Shown one piece after another: positions 16,530 through 24,448 of a DNA stretch of 64,000 nucleotides (the stretch's first letter is position 1; every line of letters begins with the position of its first letter). Source of the stretch: JAVVHH01 sp963848035 (GTDB lineage Bacteria; Pseudomonadota; Alphaproteobacteria; Acetobacterales; Acetobacteraceae). The notes below the pieces were generated by a model, which worked only from the letters and a program-made list of their open reading frames with translations, was not told where the DNA came from and made no database searches. The stretch covers positions 2,480,001 through 2,544,000 of the forward strand of contig CAWKCD010000001.1 of the NCBI GenBank assembly GCA_963848035.1. Reading direction: 5' to 3'. The translations under genes were made by a program, and so were the position numbers.

Positions 16530-17348
16530 CAGGCGATGGCGGACGGCTCTTCCGGCATATCCTTGAAGCTGGTCTTGAACCATTTCTCTTGCAGCGCGTA
16601 CATCGAGCCGTCCTTGCGGGCGCCGAGCAGGAACTCGTTGACGAGGTCGCGCAGGCCGGTGTTCCCCTTCTGCACGGCCCAGGCGATGTAGGTCGGCTTG
16701 GAGACCGCCTGGCCGATCTCGAACACGTCGGGCTTGGCGGCGACGATGGAGGCGAGGCTCAACGAGGTGTTCGACGACGGTGTCGAGGCGTCCGTTGGCG
16801 AGGTCCTGGTAGGCTTCGGGGTAGCCCTGGTAGGTGACGACCTTGCCGAGCTTGCCGCCGGTCGGCTTGAGCATCTCCTCGAGCTGCGGCAGCAGCTTGA
16901 GCATCGCGCTGCCGGCTTCGACGCCGATGGACTTTCCGTCCATGTCCTTGATCCCGGCGATGCGGGCGTCGCCCTTGCGCTTCATGGTGTAGTTGACGCT
17001 CTGGGCGACCGGCGAGCAGAAATCGAGCGTCTTCATGCGCTCGGCCGTGACCAGGATGGCGGTGATGGCGGCGTCGTATTTGCCGGTGGTGACGCCCGGC
17101 AGGATGCCGGTCCAGGGGATGATGTCCTGCTTGACCTTGAAGGGGAGCTTCTTGCCCATGGCTTCGAGCAGTTCCTGGTCGTAGCCGGTCGGCGTGCCGT
17201 CCTTGGTGAACTCGAAGGGCTGGTAATCGTCTTCGGTCGCGACCGTCATGGTTCCGCGCTTCTTGATCTCGTCGAGCGGCGCGGCGTGGGCGGTGGCGGC
17301 GAAACCGAGGGCGAGCGTATTGAGCAGGGTGGCGCGGCGGGTAATCAT
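16529..17348 (-). pseudogene. Amino-acid ABC transporter binding protein, frameshifted near 16770
   Basis: A protein of about 272 residues with a signal peptide (MITRRATLLNTLALGFAATA) and SBP_bac_3 features: VATEDDYQPFEFTKDGTPTG and the hinge DMDGKSIGVEAGSAMLK. After GRLDTVV the frame breaks. The second frame continues NTSLSLASIVAAKPDVF and ends KDMPEEPSAIA at 16529. One extra base around 16765-16775 explains it. The corrected protein has normal family length and the correct coupling to the permease start. It determines the substrate of this importer. Confidence 0.82.
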
Positions 17349-17428
17349 GGCGTGTCCCCAAACGTGATGGTCTCAGGGCTGCAAGGGTTGTGCCACGCGT
17401 TGGCGGCGGCAATATCGCGCGAGGCGAC

Positions 17429-17444
17429 CATCAGTGGACTGATG
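17429..17444. promoter_or_regulatory. 16-bp palindromic operator, copy 1
   Basis: CATCAGTGGACTGATG is a perfect inverted repeat with 7-bp arms. It lies in the 137-bp gap between the divergent importer (start 17348) and the Rieske gene (start 17486). A second palindrome with the same layout occurs at 17805-17820. Together they give the consensus C-R-TCAG-TRGR-CTGA-Y-G, which strongly suggests one dimeric regulator controls both arms. Confidence 0.55.
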
Positions 17445-17485
17445 ATTGGGCAGTGTGCAACAAGTTTGATCACGGAGGCGGCTTG

Positions 17486-17791
17486 ATGTGGGTGGATGTC
17501 GCCGCGGTCGAGACGATCGCACGGTCCGGCATGCTCGAGGCGGAGGCGCGGGGGGCGGCGATCCTGCTGTATGACGTGGCCGGGGTCGTCTACGCCACGA
17601 GCGCGGTGTGCCCGCACCACTCGGCATGGTTTTCGCAGGGCGGCATGGATGGCGAGTTCGTCGACTGCCCGCGGCACCAGGGCCGATTCCACATCCCGAC
17701 TGGGCGGCAGGTCCGCGGGCCGGAATGTCCGGCGTTGCGCACCTATGCGGTCGAGGTGGCGGACGGACGGGTGTTGGTTCAGATCGATTGA
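17486..17791 (+). CDS. Rieske-type [2Fe-2S] ferredoxin-like protein
   Basis: A 101-residue single-domain Rieske protein. Ligands are C42 and H44 (AVCPHHSAWF) and C61 and H64 (VDCPRHQGRFHI), with 16 residues between H44 and C61, as in Rieske ferredoxins. ATG 17486 is preceded by GGAGG; upstream in-frame codons lack homology-like sequence. It has no signal peptide, so it is cytoplasmic. It may pass electrons to an oxygenase or be the non-haem component of one. No reductase gene is adjacent. The shared operator with the dioxygenase operon and the amidohydrolase suggests a common pathway. Confidence 0.87.
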   Translation: MWVDVAAVETIARSGMLEAEARGAAILLYDVAGVVYATSAVCPHHSAWFSQGGMDGEFVDCPRHQGRFHIPTGRQVRGPECPALRTYAVEVADGRVLVQID

Positions 17792-17804
17792 ACGAGACGC
17801 GGAC

Positions 17805-17820
17805 CGTCAGTAGGCTGACG
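17805..17820. promoter_or_regulatory. 16-bp palindromic operator, copy 2
   Basis: CGTCAGTAGGCTGACG is a perfect inverted repeat with 6-bp arms and a 4-bp spacer. It sits 21 bases before the amidohydrolase ATG. It matches copy 1 at 12 of 16 positions, with every difference in the arms compensated on the other side. That is the behaviour expected of a true operator rather than chance. Confidence 0.55.
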
Positions 17821-17841
17821 AACCGAACGAGGGAGAGTGAC

Positions 17842-19095
17842 ATGGCGCAGATCGAGACGCTATTGCGGGGCGGCCGGGTGATCGATCCGGCGGCGGGCCG
17901 CGACGGGATCATGGACGTCGCGATCGGCGGCGGTCGAATCCTCGCGGTCGAGCGGAACATCCCGGCGGACGCCGCGCGCGACGTGATCGACGTTGCGGGC
18001 AAGCTGGTGCTGCCGGGGATGATCGATACGCACGGGCATGTCTACGAGGGCGTCACCGGCAAGTTCGGGCTGTCGCCGGACATGGTGGGCGTGCAGTCGG
18101 CGGTGACGACGGTGATCGACCAGGGCGGGCCGAGCTGCATGACCATCCCCGGCTTCCGCCAACACATCGTCGAGCGGTCGGCGACGCGGGTGCTGTGCTT
18201 CATCTCCGCCTATCTCGTCGGCGGATTGGAGGGGCACCTCTACCCGGACCTGTATGGGCCGACCGGGGTGAACGTCGAGCATACGGTGCGTGCGGCCAAG
18301 GAGAACAGAGACCTGGTGCGCGGGATCAAGGCGCATGCCGAGACCGGCGGCGTGTCGCGCTGGGGGCTCGAGGTGATCAAGCTGGGCAAGCGCATGGCGC
18401 GCGAGACCGACCTGCCGCTCTACATCCATCTCGGCCAGCTCTGGCCGATCGAGCCCGGCGCCGAAGTGGATGCCGATGAGGTCGTTCGCGAGCTGATGCC
18501 GCTGATGGAAGCGGGCGACGTGCTGGCGCATCCGTTCACGCGTCATCCCGGCGGGTTCATCTCGCAGGAGACCGGGGAGGTGCATCCGGTGGTGTGGGCG
18601 GCGCTCGAGAAGGGCGTGACGGTCGATGTCGGGCACGGCTCGCATTTCGACTTCGAGATGGCGCGGCGCGTGCTCGCCGCGGGGATCAAGCCGTTCACGC
18701 TGGGCGCCGACATGCATGGCTACAACGTGCGGGTGCCGAACGCCGATGCGGGGCGAAGCAGCAATCCGTTCTTCGGCGTGGCGCCGTTCAGCCTGACGGT
18801 GGCGATGACGGAGCTGCTGACGCTAGGGATGTCGCTGCCGGAGATCGTCGCGACGGTGACGGCCAATCCGGCCAAGATGATCCGGATGGACGACACGCTC
18901 GGCACGCTGCAGCCGGGCCGAGAGGCGGACGTTTCGGTGCTGGACGTGCTCGACGGACGGTTCGAGCTTCAGGACAATAGCGGGGCGCGGGTGGAGGCGC
19001 GGCAGATGATCGTACCGGCGTTCGCGCTGCGGGCGGGCACGCGGCACGACGCCACGAGCCCGTTGATCCCGGCCCCTTTGGAACTCGCCGCCTAG
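17842..19095 (+). CDS. Amidohydrolase/dihydroorotase-like metal hydrolase
   Basis: A 417-residue enzyme of the amidohydrolase superfamily. Metal ligand candidates are the HxH of MIDTHGHVYEG near residue 60, the lysine in RGIKAHAET (possibly carbamylated), the histidine of YIHLGQLWP, that of DVGHGSHFDF, and the aspartate of LGADMHGYN. A C-terminal beta-sandwich segment reads LGTLQPGREADVSVLDV. It would hydrolyse a cyclic or linear amide, ester or imide in the cytoplasm. ATG 17842 follows GGGAGAG. It is 50 bases after the Rieske gene, with operator copy 2 between them. Confidence 0.87.
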   Translation: MAQIETLLRGGRVIDPAAGRDGIMDVAIGGGRILAVERNIPADAARDVIDVAGKLVLPGMIDTHGHVYEGVTGKFGLSPDMVGVQSAVTTVIDQGGPSCMTIPGFRQHIVERSATRVLCFISAYLVGGLEGHLYPDLYGPTGVNVEHTVRAAKENRDLVRGIKAHAETGGVSRWGLEVIKLGKRMARETDLPLYIHLGQLWPIEPGAEVDADEVVRELMPLMEAGDVLAHPFTRHPGGFISQETGEVHPVVWAALEKGVTVDVGHGSHFDFEMARRVLAAGIKPFTLGADMHGYNVRVPNADAGRSSNPFFGVAPFSLTVAMTELLTLGMSLPEIVATVTANPAKMIRMDDTLGTLQPGREADVSVLDVLDGRFELQDNSGARVEARQMIVPAFALRAGTRHDATSPLIPAPLELAA

Positions 19096-19565
19096 AGGAC
19101 TTCCCATTTCACGACGACGCGCCGGTTGGCGGAGTCGTTGGGGTCGCGGCGGTTGACCGGTTCGGACTCGCCGAGGGATTGGATGTAGAGCCGGTCGCGC
19201 GGAATGCCGCGGGCGACGAGGGCTTCCTTGACCACGCGGGCACGCTGGGCCGCTAGGACGACGTTGCCAAATTCCTGACCCTGCGCATCGGAATGGCCGA
19301 TCGCGAACATGCGGGCGGGGCCGACGTCGCGGAATAGCCGGGCGGCGACGTCGAGCTGATGGGCGGCGTCCGGCGGGAGCCTGGCGCTGCCCTCGGCGAA
19401 GCTGATCACGAGCTGGTTCTCGACTGCGGCGCCGAGTTCCTGGCCGACCGTCGGCTTCGTGGGCAGCGGGGGTTGAGCGGCGGCCACCTCGGGCGCCCGG
19501 TGAGCGCAGCCGCCGATGATGAGCGCGGCGGCAAGCGTAAGTGAACGGGTCGGGCGGGCGCTCAT
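19092..19565 (-). CDS. OmpA-family peptidoglycan-associated lipoprotein
   Basis: A 157-residue protein starting at ATG 19565 with GGAG eight bases upstream. The N-terminus is a lipoprotein signal with lipobox LIIGGC, and Ala follows Cys, so an outer-membrane location is expected. Residues about 50-155 are an OmpA C-terminal domain (FAIGHSDAQGQEFGNVVLA, AQRARVVKEALVARGI), which binds meso-diaminopimelate in peptidoglycan. It is divergent from the Sel1-repeat gene across an 85-bp gap. The 3' end overlaps the amidohydrolase stop by four bases. Confidence 0.87.
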   Translation of the reverse strand: MSARPTRSLTLAAALIIGGCAHRAPEVAAAQPPLPTKPTVGQELGAAVENQLVISFAEGSARLPPDAAHQLDVAARLFRDVGPARMFAIGHSDAQGQEFGNVVLAAQRARVVKEALVARGIPRDRLYIQSLGESEPVNRRDPNDSANRRVVVKWEVL

Positions 19566-19650
19566 TGCGGGTTCTCCAGGAAGCGGTAGGCTCGGTGCAT
19601 TCGATTTTGTCGCAGATACGTATAAAGAAGAGAATAAGGAGATCGCGGCG

Positions 19651-20523
19651 ATGAAAATGATAACCGGGCGCTGCATGGCGGCGACGCAGAGGGTGGCGTT
19701 AGCGTTCATGGTCGTGACCGGGCTCGGCGCCGCGCCCGCGCGCGCGGATACGCAATCCGGCCTGATCGCGTTCCAGACCGGGCATTTCTCGGAAGCCTAC
19801 AAAGCCTGGTTCGAGGCGGCGCAGCACGGCGATGCGACGGCCTCGCTCTATTTGGGCGTGCTCTACGATACCGGGCTGGGCGTGCCGCAGGATTACCGGC
19901 AGGCGTTGAATTGGTACGAACGCGGGGCGGAGGATGGCAGCCCGACGGCGATGTTGAACGTGGGCCTGCTCTACGATGCGGGGCGGGGCACGGTGGCGGA
20001 TCCGGAGGCGGCGGCGACGTGGTACGAGCGGGCTGCCGCAGGCGGGAGCGGGCGGGCGGAATACAATCTCGCCATCATGTACGAGGCTGGCAGCGGGGTA
20101 CCTTCGAGCCGGGCGCGAGCGGTCCATTTCTACCGTGCGGCGGCCGGCCATGGCGTCACGGCGGCGCGGACAAGATTGCGTGAGTTGGGGGCGGGCTACA
20201 CCAGCGCGCCGCCGCGGCGGTCGGCTGAAGATACGGCGATGGCGAGCTTCAAGCAGGCACAGAACGTGCTGCTGGAGCGGGGTGTGGGAGACTCAGCGGA
20301 GGCCTTCAAGTTCTTCCGGGCGGCGGCCGAGGCCGGCAACGCGTTGGCGGCCTATAACCTGGCCTATTACTACCATCACGGCATCGGGGTGCGACCGAAC
20401 CTCGAGGAGGCGGTCACGTGGTATCGGCGCAGCGAGTCCGGCGCGACCGAGGCGTCGGTCCGTGATCTAGCCCGGTCGGGGTTGCGGAGCGCCCTGTCGA
20501 ACGTTGCGAACGCGCAGCGCTGA
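19651..20523 (+). CDS. Exported Sel1-repeat (TPR-like) protein
   Basis: A 290-residue protein starting at ATG 19651 with AAGGAG nine bases upstream; TATAAA at 19621 may be a -10 element. A signal peptide ends about residue 33 (AAPARA-D). At least four Sel1 repeats follow, such as ASLYLGVLYDTGLGVPQDYR, AMLNVGLLYDAGRGTVADPE and AAYNLAYYYHHGIGVRPNLE. Sel1 solenoids are protein-interaction scaffolds, here probably periplasmic. The stop is directly adjacent to the convergent AAA ATPase gene, and the OmpA lipoprotein is divergent, so the three may form one envelope unit. Confidence 0.87.
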   Translation: MKMITGRCMAATQRVALAFMVVTGLGAAPARADTQSGLIAFQTGHFSEAYKAWFEAAQHGDATASLYLGVLYDTGLGVPQDYRQALNWYERGAEDGSPTAMLNVGLLYDAGRGTVADPEAAATWYERAAAGGSGRAEYNLAIMYEAGSGVPSSRARAVHFYRAAAGHGVTAARTRLRELGAGYTSAPPRRSAEDTAMASFKQAQNVLLERGVGDSAEAFKFFRAAAEAGNALAAYNLAYYYHHGIGVRPNLEEAVTWYRRSESGATEASVRDLARSGLRSALSNVANAQR

Positions 20524-21807
20524 TCAGGGGTGGCCCCAGCCGCCATTGGGGGCGGGGAAGATCACGACGGCGCCGGGGACGACCGGCTTGGGATTGACGG
20601 CCATGATCTCCTCGAAGGGCGGCGGTTCGACGCCGCGATAGAGGCTGGCATAGAGGTCGCGCAGGGTGTCGCCACGGCGAGCGATGATGATCAGGCCTGG
20701 GTCGCTCATATATTGCGGACGTTCGAAATGGGGCGGGGGCTCCGGGGCCATGGCGGTCTCGATCGGTTCGTCGGACGGCAACGTCTCGGCGGTCATTGGG
20801 GCGAGCGCCGGGGCGAGCGCCGGCGTGGTTGGATCGGCGAGGATCGGGGGCGCGAGCAGCGCCGATAGCGGCGGCGATACGGTCGCGGCGAGGGTGATGG
20901 TCGCGGCCGGCACGAAGGTGGGCGCCGGAATCGAGGCGGCCTCGATCGGGTGCAGACGGGCGGCGAGTTCCTTGGTTTGCGGGGCTGCGGGTGTGCGGTT
21001 GCCGAGCGATAGTTCGGTGATGCCGACCGCCAGCACGATCGCGGCGCTGGCGCTGATCGCGGCCAGGGCGGCGGCATGGCGGGGCCAGGTGCGCGACTTG
21101 CGGCTGAGGGGTCTTGGCGGTTCGGGGATGCGGGCCGGTTCGGGTTGTGGGCGGGGCGCAGGGGTGACGTTGGCGCTCCAGCGCAGGTCGGCGACTTCGT
21201 CGATGGCAGCGCCGTCGATTGCGGTCTCGCCGGGGGCGAAGGTGAGCGCAGCGTCGAGCAGTCGCGTCACCAGGCGGGGGGTGCCGCCGGAGTGGACGGC
21301 GAGGCGCGCGATCCCGTCGGGCGTGACGATGGCCGGGTCACGATGGCTGAGCTGCAGCCACTCGGAGACGAAGCCGGCGATTTGATTGGGCCCGAGGGGC
21401 TGGAGGGTGACGTTTTTCGGCGGCGGTGAGTGGCGCGACAGGGCTTCGCCGAAGCTGGGCAGGTCAGCCAAGACGACGGTCGTGGTGCGCTGGGCCGCCA
21501 GGACCGCGAGGGCACGGGGGGTGAGGCGCGCGGCTTCGTCGATCAGCAGGACCGTGTCGGGCTCGAGCGCCCAGGGCAGATCGCCCTGGCGGAGGAAGCT
21601 GACGGCCTGGCCGTGTTTGCGCAGGGTGCTTTCAACGTAGCGCAGCAGGCATGATTTCCCGGTGCCGGTTTCGCCGAGCAGGGCGATCGTCGATGGCCCA
21701 GTGGTGATGGCTTCGACAAGAACGGAGCGGGCCAGCCGCCACGCGGGATGCGCGACGATCTTGCCAGGCACGATGGAGGATGAGGGATTGATGGTCCTGA
21801 TCAGCAA
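20524..21807 (-). CDS. ExeA/GspA-like AAA ATPase with transmembrane helix and LysM-like C-terminus
   Basis: A 427-residue protein with three parts. Residues 1-225 are a cytoplasmic AAA ATPase with Walker A GETGTGKS at 45-52 and Walker B VLLIDEA near 85. Next is a basic linker and one membrane helix (HAAALAAISASAAIVLAVGI). A long Pro/Ala periplasmic stretch follows, and a LysM-like end (LIIIARRGDTLRDLYASLYR, then PGAVVIFPAP). The architecture resembles ExeA/GspA, which remodels peptidoglycan for secretin assembly, but no secretin gene is nearby. The start is TTG 21807, with GGAAG upstream. It ends one base after the convergent Sel1 gene stop. Confidence 0.82.
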   Translation of the reverse strand: MLIRTINPSSSIVPGKIVAHPAWRLARSVLVEAITTGPSTIALLGETGTGKSCLLRYVESTLRKHGQAVSFLRQGDLPWALEPDTVLLIDEAARLTPRALAVLAAQRTTTVVLADLPSFGEALSRHSPPPKNVTLQPLGPNQIAGFVSEWLQLSHRDPAIVTPDGIARLAVHSGGTPRLVTRLLDAALTFAPGETAIDGAAIDEVADLRWSANVTPAPRPQPEPARIPEPPRPLSRKSRTWPRHAAALAAISASAAIVLAVGITELSLGNRTPAAPQTKELAARLHPIEAASIPAPTFVPAATITLAATVSPPLSALLAPPILADPTTPALAPALAPMTAETLPSDEPIETAMAPEPPPHFERPQYMSDPGLIIIARRGDTLRDLYASLYRGVEPPPFEEIMAVNPKPVVPGAVVIFPAPNGGWGHP

Positions 21808-21848
21808 CGAACGATCCGCTTCCAGGAATGTGGCATCTCCATATTCGA

Positions 21849-21857
21849 GTTTAGCAC
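21849..21857 (-). promoter_or_regulatory. Possible extended -10 promoter for the AAA ATPase gene
   Basis: On the minus strand TG-C-TAAACT forms an extended -10 element about 45 bases before the TTG start. It lies in a 149-bp gap (21808-21956) that is clearly AT-richer than the surroundings. No good -35 is visible, as is usual for extended -10 promoters. The rest of the gap shows nothing I can assign. Confidence 0.3.
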
Positions 21858-21956
21858 CTGCCAGGATGCATGCCGAGGCTGATTCGCTTTTTTTCGACAG
21901 GGTTTGTTTTTAGGATCTTAGCGGACCTCTCGTTCTCTTCACTTAATGAAACGGCG

Positions 21957-23582
21957 TCATATCGTTGTAAGCGGCGGGGGAAGCGGGAGGGCCGCGAGCA
22001 GAGCGCGGGTGTACTCGTGCCTGGGCAACCGCATGACGTCAGCAGTCTCGCCAGTTTCCACGATCTTTCCGGCCCGCATCACGATCACGTGTTCGCACAT
22101 GAGCCGGACAACGTGGAGGTCGTGGCTGACAAAAAGATAGGCCATGCCGAGGCGGGCGCGCAGCTCGGCGAGCAGGTTGAGCACGATGGCCTGTACGCTC
22201 ACGTCGAGGGCGGCGGTGGGTTCGTCGAGGATCAGCAGGCTGGGGCGGAGCGCGATGGCGCGCGCGATGCCGACGCGGGCGCGCTGGCCGCCCGAGAGCT
22301 GATGCGGAAAGCGGTCGAGCAAGGGCCGGGGCAGGCCGACATCGTCGGCGAGGTTTTCGACGGCGGCACGGGCCTCGGCACGGGACTTACCGGCCAAGCG
22401 GAGCAGCGGGTCCATGATGGCTCGGGCGGCAGTGTGGCGGGGGTTGAGGCTTTCGCCCGCATCCTGGAAGACGAGCTGCATGGCTGCCCGGTCGGGGTCG
22501 GCGGCGAAGTTGCGGGACGGCACGGCGCCGATGTCGCGACCGCGGAGAAGGATGCGGCCGGCGGTCGGATCGAGCAGGCGCATGATGGCGGCGGAGGTGG
22601 TGCTCTTACCGCTGCCGCTCTCGCCGACGAGGCCGAGGCTTTCGCCTTCGCGAAGGGTGAAGCTGACGCCGTCGACGGCGGTGACGCGGCCGGGGAAGCG
22701 GAGTTGCAGATCGTGGATCTCGAGGAGCGGTCCGCCGCGCTGCGGCGAGGGCAGGGAGGGGCGGGGGGCGTCGGCTGGCAGGAGGTCGGCGAGCGCGGCG
22801 CCGGGTCGCGGCGTGGCGCGGATGAGGCGGTCGGTATAGGCGTGCTGGGGGGCGGCGAAGATGGCGGCGGCGGCGCCGGTTTCGACGACTTCGCCCGTCT
22901 GCATGATGACGAGGTCGTCGCAATAGGCGGCGGCGAGGCCGAGGTCGTGGGTGATCAGGATCGTTGCCATGCCGCGGGCGCGGGCGAGGTCGACGAGAAG
23001 GTCCATGACGGCCTTCTGGGTGGTGACGTCGAGACCGGTGGTGGGCTCGTCGGCGATGAGCAGGCGGGGGGAGCAGGCGAGGGCGAGGGCGATGCCGATG
23101 CGCTGGCACATGCCGCCGGAGAGTTCGAACGGGTAGGCGCGGGTACGGCGCTCGGGGTCGGCGATCCCGACCATGCGGAGCAGGCCGACGGCGCGGGCGG
23201 GGGCGTCGGCGCGGGTGGATTGGGCGTGGCGGAGGAGGACGTCTTCGATCTGCCGGCCGACCCGGCGGGTGGGATTGAGGGCGGCGCGAGGGTTCTGGAA
23301 CACCATGGCGATCTCGCGGCCGCGGAGATCGGCCATCTCGCGTTCGGTCAGGGCGAGGAGGTCGATGCCGCTGAAGCTGGTGCGACCGGCGACGACCCGG
23401 CCGGCCCGGTCGAGGATGCGCATGACGGCGTAGGAGGAGACGGATTTGCCGCTGCCGCTCTCGCCGACGATGCCGACGATGCGGCCGGCGCCGATGGCGA
23501 AGCTGACGTCGCGGACGGCCTGGACGGCGCCGTGACGGGCGCGGAACTCGACGGTGAGGTGGTCGACTTGGAGAAGGCTCAC
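21957..23582 (-). CDS. Dipeptide/oligopeptide ABC transporter, fused DppD-DppF ATPase
   Basis: A 541-residue protein with two complete ABC ATPase domains. The first has Walker A GESGSGKSV, signature LSGGMCQR and LLIADEPTTGLDVTTQK, as in DppD/OppD. The second has GESGSGKST, LSGGQRARVGIARAI and LLILDEPTAALDVSVQ, as in DppF/OppF. They are joined by a Pro-rich linker near residue 265. GTG 23582 overlaps the permease stop. This single gene replaces the usual dppD and dppF pair and powers the importer encoded just upstream in the operon. Confidence 0.92.
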   Translation of the reverse strand: MSLLQVDHLTVEFRARHGAVQAVRDVSFAIGAGRIVGIVGESGSGKSVSSYAVMRILDRAGRVVAGRTSFSGIDLLALTEREMADLRGREIAMVFQNPRAALNPTRRVGRQIEDVLLRHAQSTRADAPARAVGLLRMVGIADPERRTRAYPFELSGGMCQRIGIALALACSPRLLIADEPTTGLDVTTQKAVMDLLVDLARARGMATILITHDLGLAAAYCDDLVIMQTGEVVETGAAAAIFAAPQHAYTDRLIRATPRPGAALADLLPADAPRPSLPSPQRGGPLLEIHDLQLRFPGRVTAVDGVSFTLREGESLGLVGESGSGKSTTSAAIMRLLDPTAGRILLRGRDIGAVPSRNFAADPDRAAMQLVFQDAGESLNPRHTAARAIMDPLLRLAGKSRAEARAAVENLADDVGLPRPLLDRFPHQLSGGQRARVGIARAIALRPSLLILDEPTAALDVSVQAIVLNLLAELRARLGMAYLFVSHDLHVVRLMCEHVIVMRAGKIVETGETADVMRLPRHEYTRALLAALPLPPPLTTI

Positions 23583-24448
23583 GTGCGGCGGAGCGGGTCG
23601 ACGAGGTCGCGCAGGCCGTCGCCGAGGAGATTGAAGGTGAAGACGGCGAGCATGAGGGCGGCACCGGGGAACAAAGCGAGCCACCATTGGCCGGCGGTGA
23701 TGAATTCCGCGCCCTGGGCGACCATGATGCCCCATTCCGGGGTCGGCGGGCGGACGCCAAGGCCAATGAAGGAGAGGCCGGCAGCATTCAGGATGGACCA
23801 GCCGAGGTTGAGCGAGGCTTGGACCATCATCGGCGGCAGGAGGTTGGGGAAGATGACTAGGAGGAGGATGCGCCAGTCGCGGTTGCCGCAGAGGCGGGCG
23901 GCTTGGACGTAGCCGGCGGTGCGGCGGACCATGGTCTCGGTTCGGGAGACGCGGGCGTAGAAGGGCAGGTTGATGATGGCGGTGGCGTAGACGACGTTTT
24001 GGACGGTGTTGCCCGCGGCGGCGACGATGCCCATGGCGAGCACGAAGAGGGGAAAGGCCATGATGGTGTCGATGACCCGGCCGCTAATGGCGTCGAACCA
24101 GCCGCCGTAATAGCCGGCCAGCGCGCCGATGGCGGAGCCGGCGACGAAAGAGAGCAGGACGGCGGAGACCGAGATGGCGAGGTCGAGCCGCGTTGCGGTC
24201 ATGACCCGGCTGAGGACGTCGCGGCCGAGATCGTCGGTGCCGAACCAGTGGGCTGCAGACGGGGGCTGGAGCGCTTGGGCGGCGTTGCTGGCCAACGGGT
24301 CGTAGGGCGCGAAGGCGGGGCCGAAGGCGGCGAGGAGAAGAAGGATGCCGAGGAGGAAGAAGGCGAGCAGGGTGATGGGGTTTTCGGAGGCGACGTAGAG
24401 GGTCTGGCGCCAACGCGGGCGGGCGAGGGTCAAAGAGGCGGAACTCAT
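23579..24448 (-). CDS. Dipeptide ABC transporter permease DppC-like
   Basis: A 289-residue permease with the OppBC N-terminal segment followed by PPSAAHWFGTDDLGRDVLSR, diagnostic of DppC/OppC. The EAA loop reads YVQAARLCGNRDWRILLLVI, and the end LLGDGLRDLVDPLRR is typical. About six membrane helices. ATGA overlap joins it to DppB. It forms the inner-membrane channel with DppB. Confidence 0.93.
   Translation of the reverse strand: MSSASLTLARPRWRQTLYVASENPITLLAFFLLGILLLLAAFGPAFAPYDPLASNAAQALQPPSAAHWFGTDDLGRDVLSRVMTATRLDLAISVSAVLLSFVAGSAIGALAGYYGGWFDAISGRVIDTIMAFPLFVLAMGIVAAAGNTVQNVVYATAIINLPFYARVSRTETMVRRTAGYVQAARLCGNRDWRILLLVIFPNLLPPMMVQASLNLGWSILNAAGLSFIGLGVRPPTPEWGIMVAQGAEFITAGQWWLALFPGAALMLAVFTFNLLGDGLRDLVDPLRRT

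Noticed and set aside
14399..17348. Ectoine uptake and hydroxylation (Ehu transporter plus EctD)
   Set aside because: The binding-protein and dioxygenase families fit loosely, but no ectoine catabolic gene is present and EctD-specific motifs are not recognisable.
21885..21912. T-rich stretch as a rho-independent terminator
   Set aside because: The T-runs are on the plus strand, where no gene ends upstream, and no GC hairpin precedes them.
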